Shown: positions 42,619 through 54,448, counted from the first letter of the stretch. The stretch: DNA of 64,000 nucleotides from Posidoniimonas polymericola (GCF_007859935.1 NZ_SJPO01000001.1:1-64000), one strand, 5' to 3'. A program made the numbers and translations. The notes: generated from the sequence alone by a model not told the origin.

Positions 42619-43045
42619 GCCGGCCTGGCGGCCCCGATCTGCCCCTACGACCCGCATTTCTCCGCGGTTCGGGACCCCGTCCGCCCCGCAAAACAGTTGA
42701 CATAACGGCTGATCGCTAGGGAAGATAGGGAAGAAGGACACACGGAGGGGCCGTCCCGACCCGCCGCGAACATCGGCGCGCCTCAGAGGCTGCGCGTCGA
42801 ATCCGCAGTTCCCGCCGGGTCGGCGAGACGCAATCTCCCACCCTAGATAAGCCGCCGAAGGGCCACGGCGGTTGGAGAGTCCTTGCGGAGCAATCCGCTG
42901 CAGGCCGCTCAAGGCATGCGACAACGGAACACGACCAATCGGAACCGAGACCCACCGGCAGGGGCAACGCCAGGCAGGCGCGTGTCAGCGACACGCGCCA
43001 CGCACGGCACAACACCGGGCTTACCGCCCTGGAGACGATCTACCT
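42619..43045. other. Gene-free region with hairpin upstream of PEP-CTERM gene
   Basis: The 427-bp leader of the next gene has a TTGACA at 42697-42702, but no good -10 box 17 bp later, so the promoter is uncertain. A perfect 10-bp-arm hairpin, GGCGCGTGTC/GACACGCGCC with loop AGC, lies at 42977-42999, about 47 bp before the start. It is another dispersed-palindrome copy in a 5' leader. No coding frame is convincing. Confidence 0.5.
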
Positions 43046-45583
43046 ATGATTTCGCACCGCGCGTTCCTCCCTCGTTCCCTGTACGCACTCGCGGCCCTGT
43101 TGGTTGCCGGGGCGGTGGCCGCCCCTGCCCAGGCGCAGCTCACTACTTCGGGCCAGGTTTACCCGTCGGACAACCCGTTCACGTCCGACTTCGAGGGCTT
43201 GTACGGCTTCGTCAACACGTTCCTTGACCCTGCAACCGAAGACCAAGAGTTCTGGGAGCGCGACCGCAACATCACAATCGGCGAGGGGAGCTTCGGCTCG
43301 GTGCGTCTGTCGCAGGGCGGGTTCCTCAACTTCCAGCACCTCGTGCTCGGCGGCTCGGAGTCGGACGTCGAGCAGAGCGGCGCAGCCGGCCGCTCGGGAC
43401 CGGGCAACGGCGCCCCGGAGGACGGCTTCGAACCGGGGTCGCCGATTACCGGCCACGGTGTGCTGCGGATCGAGGACTTCAACTCGTTCTACAATAACCA
43501 CCCGGGCGTGATTCCTTCCCAGTATCAGGACGTCTATAGCGGCGGGTCGGGCAACGCCGACCAGCTCCTCTTCAACACCACCAACACGCGTGCCGACGAC
43601 GTCGGCTTCGACGCGTACATCGGTCTGACCGGTTCTGGCGCCATGCACGTCACGGCCGGCGGCCGCGCCGAGATCCAGGACGCGGTGGTGGTCGCCTACG
43701 GAGCCAACTCGACCGGCTATCTCGAAGTGAGCGGACTCGGGTCGTACTTGGCGGCCTACGGCGGTCTGAACCCGAACGCGACCACCATCGACCGCGACAT
43801 GTTTGTGCAGGACCCGGGCATCCATCAGATGATCATCGGCGCCTACGGCCAGGGCACGATGGAGATCACCGACGGCGGCTATGTCGACGCGTTCTACGGC
43901 GCGGCGATCGGCGTCACCCGCTCGGACGGTGACGACGAGATCACCGACGGCGCCTTCGACCGCGCTGGCCAGCCCCAGGGATCCGGCTCGGTAGTGGTCG
44001 ACGGGCCCGGCTCGACCTGGAACATCATGGTCACCGCGTTCGATGGGGACATGCCCGTCCAGAGTCTTTCGACCCAGGGCGGCGCCCTGGCGATCGGCGA
44101 GTTTGACGAGTCCTCCTCAACCCCCACCTACACCGATAGCGAGCTCGGCCGCGGCTACCTGTCGGTCCGCAACGACGGCCTGGTCCGCGTGCAGCGTTAC
44201 GAAGAACCGACCGGCTCCTCTGCCGCCGACGACGACGCCGACCTCCGCATCGGGCGGATGGGGACGCTCGACTTCCGCGGCGGCAAGGTGGTAGTTCGCG
44301 ACCAGCTTGTCAGCGACGGCGTCATCCAGGCCAAGTACGACGGAACCGGCGTCGAGGGGGGCCAGTCCTCCAGCGAGAGCATCCTCGAGGTCGGCACGTT
44401 TGAGAACCGCTACCTCGGCGAGGTCCGGATCGGCGCCGGCCAGTCGCTCAAGGTGGTTGCGACCGCCGAAGACAACTACACCGCGCCGGACGCCCCCGAA
44501 ATATTTGTGGCCGCCAATTACGGCCTGATCGAAGTCGTCGGCGACAGCCAGAACGGCCGCGCCGAGTTCGAGTTCGACCGCGAGTACGCCGGCTCTGAAA
44601 TCACCACCCTCGACCCGCTCAGCGTCCGCCCGAACGACGTCTTCTTCAACGCGGGTGAGACCACCGCCCCCGGGCAGATTGTCGCCCAGGACGCTACCCT
44701 GCGGTTCCGCAACGGGTTGTGGAACTCCGGCAGCATCGCCTTCACCGGCGGCGATAACACGATCTCCGGCCGCGTGATGAACGACTCGGACGCGGGCATC
44801 CCCCGCGGGTCGATCTCGATCACCAACGGCGCGACTGTCGTGTTCGACGACCTCGTCACCAACGACGGTCAGATCACGCTGACCGACGACTCCAACGCCC
44901 AGTTCCTCGGTCGGCCGATCGACCCGCTCATGCCCGTGCCGACCTACCGGGGCGTCGGCGAGCTCAACATTGTCTCGACCGGTGACGTGGACGTCGCCGG
45001 CGACTTCTTGCTGGGAGATGGCTCGATAGGCGGCACGCTCCGCCTGTATGTCGAGGACTTCGCCGCCGACTCCTACTCGCACCTCGTGATCGAGGGCGAC
45101 GCCGACTTCAGCCTCGGCAGCATCGAGATCCTTGGCAACATCGGCCCCGTCACGCCCGGCGACGCCATCGACCTGATCACGGTGCTCGGGACCGCCAACT
45201 TCACCGGCACGGTTGTGTCGACGCTGGTCGCCACCTCGCCCGGCATCGTGCTGCTGACCGACACCTCGGGCCCGGCCCTGACGCTGGTGGCCGTGTCGTC
45301 GATCGGCGCCCTGGCGGGCGACTTCAACGGCGACGGCGTGGTCGACGCTGGGGACTACACCTTCTACCGGGACAACATCGGCGGCTCCGAGCTGCTGCTG
45401 CTCGGCAACGGCGACGGCATCGGCGTGATCGACGCCGCCGACCTCGCCATCTGGCGGGCCAACTACGGCGCGATGCTGACCCTGCCGGCCCCGGTCGCCG
45501 CCCTCGGCGCCGTGCCCGAGCCGGCCGGCCTGGCGCTGCTCGCCTCGATCGCCCTGCTGGGCGTGCGTCGCCGCCGCGCCTAG
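43046..45583 (+). CDS. Dockerin/PEP-CTERM surface protein
   Basis: An 845-aa exported protein with a signal peptide (MISHRAFLPRSLYALAALLV, then AGAVAAPAQA). The body (about 40-740) is beta-rich with repeated G-rich blades (GSGAMHVTAGGRAEIQDAVV, GQGTMEITDGGYVDAFYGAA, GTLDFRGGKVVVRDQLVSDG), as in parallel beta-solenoid planctomycete proteins. A dockerin EF-hand pair (GDFNGDGVVDAGDYTFYRDN and GDGIGVIDAADLAIWRANYG) follows at about 755-800. The C-terminal VPEPAGLALLASIALLGVRRRR is a PEP-CTERM sorting signal with a basic end. A GGAGA ribosome site lies near the chosen ATG. A 14-bp-stem terminator lies downstream. Confidence 0.88.
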   Translation: MISHRAFLPRSLYALAALLVAGAVAAPAQAQLTTSGQVYPSDNPFTSDFEGLYGFVNTFLDPATEDQEFWERDRNITIGEGSFGSVRLSQGGFLNFQHLVLGGSESDVEQSGAAGRSGPGNGAPEDGFEPGSPITGHGVLRIEDFNSFYNNHPGVIPSQYQDVYSGGSGNADQLLFNTTNTRADDVGFDAYIGLTGSGAMHVTAGGRAEIQDAVVVAYGANSTGYLEVSGLGSYLAAYGGLNPNATTIDRDMFVQDPGIHQMIIGAYGQGTMEITDGGYVDAFYGAAIGVTRSDGDDEITDGAFDRAGQPQGSGSVVVDGPGSTWNIMVTAFDGDMPVQSLSTQGGALAIGEFDESSSTPTYTDSELGRGYLSVRNDGLVRVQRYEEPTGSSAADDDADLRIGRMGTLDFRGGKVVVRDQLVSDGVIQAKYDGTGVEGGQSSSESILEVGTFENRYLGEVRIGAGQSLKVVATAEDNYTAPDAPEIFVAANYGLIEVVGDSQNGRAEFEFDREYAGSEITTLDPLSVRPNDVFFNAGETTAPGQIVAQDATLRFRNGLWNSGSIAFTGGDNTISGRVMNDSDAGIPRGSISITNGATVVFDDLVTNDGQITLTDDSNAQFLGRPIDPLMPVPTYRGVGELNIVSTGDVDVAGDFLLGDGSIGGTLRLYVEDFAADSYSHLVIEGDADFSLGSIEILGNIGPVTPGDAIDLITVLGTANFTGTVVSTLVATSPGIVLLTDTSGPALTLVAVSSIGALAGDFNGDGVVDAGDYTFYRDNIGGSELLLLGNGDGIGVIDAADLAIWRANYGAMLTLPAPVAALGAVPEPAGLALLASIALLGVRRRRA

Positions 45584-45606
45584 TGCGTCGGCAACAATGG
45601 GAACCT

Positions 45607-45900
45607 TCAATCAGGCGAGCGGCCAGCCGGCCGCTCGCCTGATTCTTTGCGCCGCTGCACCGCCATAAACCGCGCCGCCGACCACAGCCCATCGAAGCGG
45701 AACCGGGGGTCGATGTACCGCTCGATCACGTAGAACGCGAAGTAGTACGCGCGGCAGAACGCCCACACCGTGAGGGCGAGCAGCGCGGCAGTGCGGGCGG
45801 TGCGGGACTCGAGCAGCAGCAGCGCGGCGCCGATCGCACCGATGCCAACGAACAGCACCGCTTTGACGCACATCAGGCGGGGGTCACGCAGGTCGGCCAT
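45607..45900 (-). CDS. Small membrane protein, two transmembrane helices
   Basis: The 97-aa product begins MADLRDPRLMCVKAVLFVGI, with a hydrophobic segment (VLFVGIGAIGAALLLLE), a second (TAALLALTVWAFCRAYYFAFYVIER), and a C-terminal FRFDGLWSAARFMAVQRRK. I recognise no family. A wide aromatic-rich second helix suggests an integral membrane protein. It lies 41 bp upstream in the same strand direction as the CPBP protease gene, whose stop precedes it, and the two may be co-transcribed. Its final codons overlap the terminator of the convergent surface-protein gene. Confidence 0.7.
   Translation of the reverse strand: MADLRDPRLMCVKAVLFVGIGAIGAALLLLESRTARTAALLALTVWAFCRAYYFAFYVIERYIDPRFRFDGLWSAARFMAVQRRKESGERPAGRSPD
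45609..45648. terminator. Strong bidirectional-capable terminator
   Basis: A perfect 16-bp stem (AATCAGGCGAGCGGCC/GGCCGCTCGCCTGATT, loop AGCC) followed by CTTTG lies 25 bp after the PEP-CTERM stop. It overlaps the 3' end of the convergent 97-aa gene, whose last codons form part of the stem. Confidence 0.85.
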
Positions 45901-45941
45901 GCAGGGTAGTCTTGCGGCCGAGGTGAATCACTCGCCGCCCG

Positions 45942-46772
45942 CTACCAAAGCCGCCAGTCGCCCATCGTCACGACCCACACGCCCAGCAGGAAGTTGGTCA
46001 CCGCGTGGGCCACGACGCAGTCCCAGAAGTTCTTGGTGCGGAGCATCAGCCAGGTCACCAGAGAGAACCACACCAGCGAGGCCAGCTTCTCGGGGTGGTA
46101 GAGCATCGGGAACGCGGTGCCAATGACGATGGTCATGGCGCCCGCCTTGCCGAACGCTACCTGCCAGAACTCGGGGTGGTAGCCGTCGGTCTCGAGGTTG
46201 CGCATCAGCCAGCCGCGGAGCATCAGCTCCTCGATGATCGGCACCAGCACCGCCAGGCCGATGAACCTGACCACCAGGAACGCCCACACGAACCACGCCG
46301 GCTGGTCGGCCAGCTCTTGGAAGGGGTTGAACGCCGGGCGGGGTCCGAGGCCGAGCAGCATGACCGCCGGGTTCTCTTCGCCCAACATCCGCACCAGGTA
46401 ACCCTCGAGGTCGACCCAGCAGATCGCTACCCACAGCACCACGCCCACCACACCGACCACCACGGACAGCGGCGACACGCGGAAAGGGAACTGGCTGATG
46501 ATCGGGCGCCAGCACCAGGCGAGGGTCGCGAAGCCCAGCAGCAGCCGCACCGCGTAGGCGTACGGGTACTGGGAGAAGGTCAGGCCGAACCAATTGTCCG
46601 CCTCGGCGGCGGCGGCGGCCTCGGGGGTCGCGTCGGGGTCGGGGGCGGAGGGTTCGAAGGTCGCCAGCAGCATGAACACCGCCAGCGGCAGCACGAAGGG
46701 CAGCACGGGACGGCTGGCGAACCAGCCCCAGGTGGCGCGATCGGGGCTGGGCTGGTTGGCTGGCTCTGGCAT
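45942..46772 (-). CDS. CPBP intramembrane protease, PEP-CTERM-associated type
   Basis: The 276-aa product has about seven to eight hydrophobic helices. The EExxxR motif is VPIIEELMLRGWLMR (Glu181-Glu182). A PMLYHPE segment and the terminal VAHAVTNFLLGVWVVTMGDW are strongly reminiscent of the CAAX-protease-related family that accompanies exosortase/PEP-CTERM loci. Members of the CPBP superfamily cleave or process membrane-bound peptides. Processing of PEP-CTERM proteins such as the convergent neighbour is inference. The start is ATG (MPEPANQPSP). No exosortase gene is present in the window. Confidence 0.85.
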   Translation of the reverse strand: MPEPANQPSPDRATWGWFASRPVLPFVLPLAVFMLLATFEPSAPDPDATPEAAAAAEADNWFGLTFSQYPYAYAVRLLLGFATLAWCWRPIISQFPFRVSPLSVVVGVVGVVLWVAICWVDLEGYLVRMLGEENPAVMLLGLGPRPAFNPFQELADQPAWFVWAFLVVRFIGLAVLVPIIEELMLRGWLMRNLETDGYHPEFWQVAFGKAGAMTIVIGTAFPMLYHPEKLASLVWFSLVTWLMLRTKNFWDCVVAHAVTNFLLGVWVVTMGDWRLW

Positions 46773-47232
46773 TAAGATGAGTGTGGGTCAGTGTTTAGGT
46801 GGTCAGCGGCAATCCGCTGCTCGGCTCTGCCCGGTCGCTCCGGGGAGCCGTCCGCCCGGATCGGGCAAACTAATCTAGGTGGAAAGCCGATAAGACTCTA
46901 CTCTACTGATTGCTGCGCCGAGGCCTCACCGCGAGATCCATTGGGCGGGATTCCCGTCATAATCCCTAGCCGTAGGCGTGCTGTCGAGTATGATACAGGC
47001 TTCGCTGGCGACGACCGGCGAGGCCAAAGGAGTCGGCGATTGCGCCGGCGCCCCAGTTGGCTTGCCAAGGTTGATTGGCGTTGGGTCACACGCGGCACCG
47101 CGACCGACGACGCAACCTCCCCACACCCACGCGATCGCTAACAACGATCCGATCGCGCCCCGCCTGTTGTCCGCTCCTGATTTATCAGGATGGGGGATCG
47201 CAGGACGAGGAGTCCACCCGAAGGCAACGATC
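46773..47232. other. Long leader of EF-G gene
   Basis: The 460-bp gap carries a good TATGAT at 46989-46994 as a likely -10 box for the EF-G gene, implying a ~240-nt leader. A small hairpin, CCTGATTTATCAGG (47176-47189), lies about 45 bp before the ATG. No -35 match is clear, and no coding frame is convincing. A leader of this size could regulate EF-G expression, but nothing more can be stated. Confidence 0.45.
46989..46994 (+). promoter_or_regulatory. Candidate -10 box of EF-G gene
   Basis: TATGAT (one mismatch from TATAAT) lies 239 bp before the EF-G ATG. No convincing -35 is visible, so confidence is limited. Confidence 0.3.
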
Positions 47233-49347
<2,115 letters not shown>

Positions 49348-49380
49348 GGCTTTCCGGTGCGACCGCGACTGCAGACCATC

Positions 49381-49415
49381 AAGCCCCCCGGCGATCCGCC
49401 GGGGGGCTTTTTTTG
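49381..49415 (+). terminator. Rho-independent terminator of EF-G gene
   Basis: The stem AAGCCCCCCGGC/GCCGGGGGGCTT (loop around GATCC) is followed by TTTTTTT, immediately after the EF-G stop region. It is a textbook intrinsic terminator. Confidence 0.9.
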
Positions 49416-49554
49416 TGCCCGGCTAGCGCTGCTCCGCCGCTCGCCCCGCACGAAGTTTGTGCCGCGGGACTCCGCGGGGTAGACTCACGGGCTGGGCCGA
49501 CGAGTCGTCAGGGGCAAGACCGACGGCGCCCAACCAAGGCGGAGCCCTCTATCA

Positions 49555-52500
49555 ATGCGCGTTCTCCGAGTCTTTGCCGTCGCGCTGGCGTGCGCCGGCC
49601 TCGCCGCGTCCGCTTGTGCGCAGTCGGACCCGGCCGGGTTCACGAACGTCTACAACATCGACTTCATCAGCCGGCTTAGCAGCGTGGGGTCCGACACGCA
49701 GATCAATCTGCTGGAGGGCGGGATGCTGTACGACAGGATCCAGGTCGGCTCGTTCAGCCCGCCGGGGTCGAACATCGAGCTCAACCTGCTCGGCGGCTCG
49801 TCGTTGATCCGCATCGACGCTTACTCGGGCAGCGTCACGAACCTGGTGGAGGGATCGGTCGGCGGCCAGGCCTACTTCTACGAGGGCAGCGTCCTGAACG
49901 TGCTGGGCGGAAGATTCTCCGCCCAGCTGTGGGCCCAGCCCGGGAGTGAGGTGAACATCCATAGCGGCGAGGTCACCGGTAGCCTCACGGCGTACGACCG
50001 GTCGGTGGTGAACGTCTTCGGCTCTGGGTTTGGCGACCAGGTCAACATCCAACCAGGCGCCAGCGTCAACCTGTCGGGAGGGGCGCTGGGCAACCGGGCG
50101 CGGCTCGACGGCAGGCTCGACTTGTCGGCCGGCTCCCTCGGCTCGGACGCCGCGGTCGCCGGCGTGGTCACGATCTCTGGGGGAAGCGTTGGCGACCGGC
50201 TCAAGATGTCGCCGGGCGCGGTGGTCGCGGTCAGCGGCGGCCGCGTTGGCGATCGCCTCAATGCGGCCGGTGGAACGCTCGACTGGTCGGGCGGCGGCAT
50301 CGGCGACTACCTCGTCGTCGGGCCCGACGCGCTGCTCAACCTCGCTGGCGGCGAATTCTACCTGGGCGGCTTGCCCGTGGTTGGGCTGAACACGGCGGGC
50401 GACTCGCTGACCCTCGACCTGCCGGCCAATGCCGTGCTGACGGGCGTGCTGGCCGACGGCACGCCGTTCGCCCTCTCACCGAGTGACGGCGATCTGGTCA
50501 CCGCCGGCACGCTCACGCTCCACTACGCAGAAACGCCGCCCGCCCCGCCAGGCGTGGTCGCCGCCGCGCCGGACCTGCTCGGCCTGCGGGCGGCGCAGGT
50601 TGTGGTGCTGGGGGACGGCGACGCCCTCGGCGACAACTTCAACGCCGGCCGCCTGTCGACCATCATCCAGGGCGCGGGCAGCATCATCGGCGCCAACCTC
50701 GAGCTGGTCGACGCCAACATGGTCATGGTCGGCGGCACGCTCGGCGACGACGCCGACGCGTTCGACGGCGCCGAGCTCACCGTCAGCGGCGGGCAGGTCG
50801 GCAACCGTATGCAGGTCCACAGCGGCGGCTCGGTGAAGATTACCGGCGGCGCGGTCGGCTCGTTCCTTGAGGCCCGCTCCGGTGGCCGTTTGCAGATCTC
50901 CGGCGGCGAGTTGGGCGCCGGCATGGTAGTCAGGGAGGGCGGTTCGCTGACGCTGTCGGGCGGGTCGGTTGCCGGCGGCTTCACCGTTAGCGAGGGGGCC
51001 GAAGTGTCGGTCCTGGGGGGCGAATTCAGGCTCAACGGCGCGACGCTCCCCGCGCTCGGGGCGCCAGGCGGGACCGCCACCGTCGAGCTCGGCGACAACG
51101 ACGTGCTCACCGGTCTGCTGGCCGACGGCACGCTGCTGGCGCTCTCGCCGCTCGACCTCGACTCGATCGACGCGCCCATCCAACTCACGACCACCGCCCT
51201 GCCGACGCCGATCGCGTTCGAGCGGGTCGTCGACTCTGCTGAGCCCGAGACCAACCGGCTAGCGGCCGGTCAGAAGCTGACGCTTGTCGCCGGCGGGTCG
51301 CTGCCCGAAAACTTCCAGGCGAGTGGCGGCCAGCTCCGCCTCGAGGGCGGCGCGGTCGGCGGCGACCTCGAGGCGGTCAACGCTCAGATCACGATCACCG
51401 ACGGTTCTCTTGGGAACGATGCCGACCTCTTCTCTGGCGCGTCGCTGCGTGCCGAGGGGGGGCAGGTCGGATCCGATCTGCAGGCGTTCTACGGCAGCTC
51501 GGTCGAGGTGGTCGGCGGGGGCCTGATTCTGCAACGCTTCGAGGCAATCGGCGCCACCGTGGATGTAAGCGGCGGGCGGGTGCGGTCCGGCTTTAGCGCC
51601 CGGGCCGGCGCAGAGGTCACCTTGTCGGGGGGCGCGATCGACAGCGCGACCACCAGCGACGGCGCCCGAGTCGTGGTGCAGGGGGGCGACATCGACGGCG
51701 CCATAGTTGTCGCCAACGGCGGGCTGCTCGAGCAGCAGGGCGGCGGCATCGGGAGTCGCTCCCGCGTCGAATCGGGCGGCGAGGCCGTCCTCTCCGGCGG
51801 CTCGATCGGGGACGCCCTCCGGGTGGACGAGGGCGGCGCCGCGACCATCGTCGGCGGCCAATTCCTGCTCAACGGCCAGCCGCTGCCGGTCCCGCGTCCT
51901 CTCGCGATCGACTTGGCGGACACCGACGTGCTTACCGGCGTCCTCGCCGACGGCACGCCATTCCTCTTCTCCCGGATGGATCGCGCGTCGATCCCGCGGC
52001 GGTCGCAGGCGCTCACCGCCGCGGACGCGCCGACGGCGAGCTTCACCGGCGACCTGTTCGCACCCGGCACGCTGATGCTGAGCCGTGTAGAAGTCCCGCC
52101 GGCCAAGCCCGGCCTGGCGCCGATCGGCGCCGAGCCGCCACGGGGCGTCCGCGATGGCCAGCTGGTCGTCGTCGACAACGGGCGTTCCTTGCCGAGCAAC
52201 TTCAGCGCCGGCGCCGGGTCGGCGGTCGCGATCGTCGATGGTTCGATCGGCGGCAACCTCGAGATGAACGGCGCCTCGCTGCTGATGACCGGCGGCTCCG
52301 TCGGCTCGTACTCCGACGCCTTCAACGGCAGCACCGTCACCGTCGCCGGCGGGGTCGTGGGGCCGTACTTCGACTCGTTCGGCAGCACCGTGGTAGTATC
52401 CGGCGACGGCCGCGTTGACCCGGGGTTCAACGCGTTTGAGGGCTCTGAGGTAGTGATCAAGGGCGGACAGGTGCTCGGGGTCTCGGTGCACCAGAGCCGG

Positions 52501-53169
52501 CTCGACGCCACCGGCGGCTACACCCAAGGCGCCAGCATCTACGCCGAGGGCTACGCAACGGTCGACGGCGACGCCGAGCTGGCGAACGCTTTGGTTTACG
52601 CCGGCGGCCAGATCACGATCACTGGCGGGGCCGTAGGCTGGCTCCAGCTGCGCGGCGGCGAGGCGCTCTACACGGGCGGAGACCTCATGAACTTGACCGG
52701 CGACTCCGGCCTGCTGCGCGTCGAGGGCTACCAGTTCTTCGCAGACGGCGTCGACCTCACGTCGCAGATGACGCCCGGCGAGCCGCTGCGGATCGAGCAA
52801 CGCAACTTCCAGCTCTCGGCGGTCCTGGCCGACGGCGGCGACGCCGCCTTCTACGTGGGCGCCAACTTCCAACCAAGGGCGATGCTCGAGCTGGTCCTCA
52901 CCCCGCTGATCCTGGGCGACTTCGACCGCAGCGGCGTGGTCGACGCCGACGACCTGGTCGTCTGGCAATCGCAGTACGGGCAGCAGGTCGACTACCCCGG
53001 CGCGGGCGCCGACAGCAACCGCGACGGCGTCGTCGACGCGGCCGACTACACGATCTGGCGGGACAACCGCGCCACGCCGCGACGCGGCCTAGGGGCGGTC
53101 CCCGAGCCGGCGGCGGCGCTGCTAGTCGCGTTAGCGTTCACCGCGGCATTGCCTCGCCCTCGCCGCTAG
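49555..53169 (+). CDS. Dockerin/PEP-CTERM solenoid protein with four repeat modules
   Basis: A 1204-aa exported protein with a signal peptide (MRVLRVFAVALACAGLAASACA). Long runs of Gly-rich beta-solenoid blades (SGGSVGDRL, SGGQVGNRM, GGAVGS) alternate with four similar cap modules starting at about residues 262, 488, 767 and 1055. Each carries FxLNGxxL, then a DxVLTGVLADGTPFxLS consensus. The dockerin pair (LGDFDRSGVVDADDLVVWQS and DSNRDGVVDAADYTIWRDNR) follows, and VPEPAAALLVALAFTAALPRPRR is the PEP-CTERM anchor. Modular tandem duplication is evident. The role is probably surface or cell-wall associated, unknown in detail. Confidence 0.88.
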   Translation: MRVLRVFAVALACAGLAASACAQSDPAGFTNVYNIDFISRLSSVGSDTQINLLEGGMLYDRIQVGSFSPPGSNIELNLLGGSSLIRIDAYSGSVTNLVEGSVGGQAYFYEGSVLNVLGGRFSAQLWAQPGSEVNIHSGEVTGSLTAYDRSVVNVFGSGFGDQVNIQPGASVNLSGGALGNRARLDGRLDLSAGSLGSDAAVAGVVTISGGSVGDRLKMSPGAVVAVSGGRVGDRLNAAGGTLDWSGGGIGDYLVVGPDALLNLAGGEFYLGGLPVVGLNTAGDSLTLDLPANAVLTGVLADGTPFALSPSDGDLVTAGTLTLHYAETPPAPPGVVAAAPDLLGLRAAQVVVLGDGDALGDNFNAGRLSTIIQGAGSIIGANLELVDANMVMVGGTLGDDADAFDGAELTVSGGQVGNRMQVHSGGSVKITGGAVGSFLEARSGGRLQISGGELGAGMVVREGGSLTLSGGSVAGGFTVSEGAEVSVLGGEFRLNGATLPALGAPGGTATVELGDNDVLTGLLADGTLLALSPLDLDSIDAPIQLTTTALPTPIAFERVVDSAEPETNRLAAGQKLTLVAGGSLPENFQASGGQLRLEGGAVGGDLEAVNAQITITDGSLGNDADLFSGASLRAEGGQVGSDLQAFYGSSVEVVGGGLILQRFEAIGATVDVSGGRVRSGFSARAGAEVTLSGGAIDSATTSDGARVVVQGGDIDGAIVVANGGLLEQQGGGIGSRSRVESGGEAVLSGGSIGDALRVDEGGAATIVGGQFLLNGQPLPVPRPLAIDLADTDVLTGVLADGTPFLFSRMDRASIPRRSQALTAADAPTASFTGDLFAPGTLMLSRVEVPPAKPGLAPIGAEPPRGVRDGQLVVVDNGRSLPSNFSAGAGSAVAIVDGSIGGNLEMNGASLLMTGGSVGSYSDAFNGSTVTVAGGVVGPYFDSFGSTVVVSGDGRVDPGFNAFEGSEVVIKGGQVLGVSVHQSRLDATGGYTQGASIYAEGYATVDGDAELANALVYAGGQITITGGAVGWLQLRGGEALYTGGDLMNLTGDSGLLRVEGYQFFADGVDLTSQMTPGEPLRIEQRNFQLSAVLADGGDAAFYVGANFQPRAMLELVLTPLILGDFDRSGVVDADDLVVWQSQYGQQVDYPGAGADSNRDGVVDAADYTIWRDNRATPRRGLGAVPEPAAALLVALAFTAALPRPRR

Positions 53170-53237
53170 TGCTGCTGGTCAGCTTGGTCTCGTGCCAACT
53201 GGCATGCTGGTGAGCGGGCCGTGGGGCGGCCACGCTG

Positions 53238-54428
53238 CTAGTGCGCCCCCTGCGGCACTGCCGCAGCAGCTTGACGCAAGAGCACCTCGGCGGCCGGCAG
53301 GCTCAGGCGACGTTCTACTACTTCAAGGACGACCACGGATGGTTTCTCATTGGCGATGAGCTCGGGGTCGAGGGAGAAGCCCTTGACGAAGACGCAGCGC
53401 TTAAAATGCCGAGCCAGCACCGGCAGCATCACTTCCCCGAACGAGTCAATGTAGACGATGGCCGAGTCGTACTCGCCGTCGGCGCAGTGGGTGACCAGCC
53501 GCTGCCGCGGATCGAAGTGGTCCAGGAACCCCCCTCGGTTGTCGAACCCCGGTTCGGGGATGGGCGAGCCGTCCGCAGTGGCCACCTCCCGCGGCGGTTC
53601 GAGCGAGACGCTGAAGATCTCTTCCGGCATCAGCCGCGCCATCCCAATCTGACGCGAAAGGTCGCCGCCGTTCTCCGACCGCGTCCGCCGCTCGATCGAG
53701 GACGGCTCGACCGGTTCGCCCAGCAACGGGCCGAAAGCGGTTGTCAGCTCGCGGGCGGCGATCGCCGCCCCGTACTGGTTCCAGTGCGTGTCGGTCAGGT
53801 GGTAGCACCGGGCGTCCGCCTTGGCGCGGACGAGGGCGTCGTTCGGGTCGACGATCGTGAGGCCAGCGGCTCGGGCCGCGTCGACGAATTCCTCCTTGCG
53901 GCCCGGCCGGGACGCGACGGTGAAGCGGTCGTCGACGTGCTCGGGGTAGACGGAGTACTTGTTGGGCGCCACCAACATGACGAACTGGGCGCCGCCCTGT
54001 TCGGCGGCCGCCTGCCAAGCGGCGGCGGCGTCGACCCACTCCGAGAGCTCCCGGGGGCTGAACGGGTCGAGGCGGCGGTACTGCTGGAGCGACGACTCGC
54101 TCTTCAGGAACAACCAGCCGTCCGTGCCCAACGCCACGTTCGGCGAAGGGGAGGTCGCGAGCCCGTCGACCATCAGTCGGCCGTGCAGCTCCAGGCACAG
54201 GTCGCGGGTGGCGAACGCACGCTCGAAGTAGTACTTGAACCCACCAGGGTAGGAGATCGCCTCGCGCAGCGAGGCGGGCGTAGCGGGGGGTGGGGGTCGG
54301 TGCGCGGCGGTTTGGTCGAGCAGCCGGAGCCCGACCACCGAGCAGAAGAGCGTCGCGAGGATCACGGCGGCCAGCGTGAGGAACGTGCCGATCTCGACAG
54401 TCCGGACTTGGCGACGGAAGGGGCTCAT
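53238..54428 (-). CDS. AlgX/AlgJ-like SGNH-type O-acetyltransferase partner
   Basis: The 396-aa product has an N-terminal transmembrane helix (VEIGTFLTLAAVILATLFCSVVG). An alginate O-acetylation-type domain includes GTDGWLFLKSESSL, APNKYSVYPEHVDD, the TDTHWNQYGA segment with the catalytic His/Asp-type motif, and DSFGEVMLPVLARHF with the Asp-Ser pair near the C-terminus. It is related to AlgJ/AlgX, which accept acetyl from AlgI and transfer it to exopolysaccharide. The start is ATG (MSPFRRQV). The neighbouring AlgI-type gene is 20 bp upstream, so the two form an operon. The polymer substrate is unknown. Confidence 0.85.
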   Translation of the reverse strand: MSPFRRQVRTVEIGTFLTLAAVILATLFCSVVGLRLLDQTAAHRPPPPATPASLREAISYPGGFKYYFERAFATRDLCLELHGRLMVDGLATSPSPNVALGTDGWLFLKSESSLQQYRRLDPFSPRELSEWVDAAAAWQAAAEQGGAQFVMLVAPNKYSVYPEHVDDRFTVASRPGRKEEFVDAARAAGLTIVDPNDALVRAKADARCYHLTDTHWNQYGAAIAARELTTAFGPLLGEPVEPSSIERRTRSENGGDLSRQIGMARLMPEEIFSVSLEPPREVATADGSPIPEPGFDNRGGFLDHFDPRQRLVTHCADGEYDSAIVYIDSFGEVMLPVLARHFKRCVFVKGFSLDPELIANEKPSVVVLEVVERRLSLPAAEVLLRQAAAAVPQGAH

Positions 54429-54448
54429 GGCTGCGGTGGTCCTGGGCG

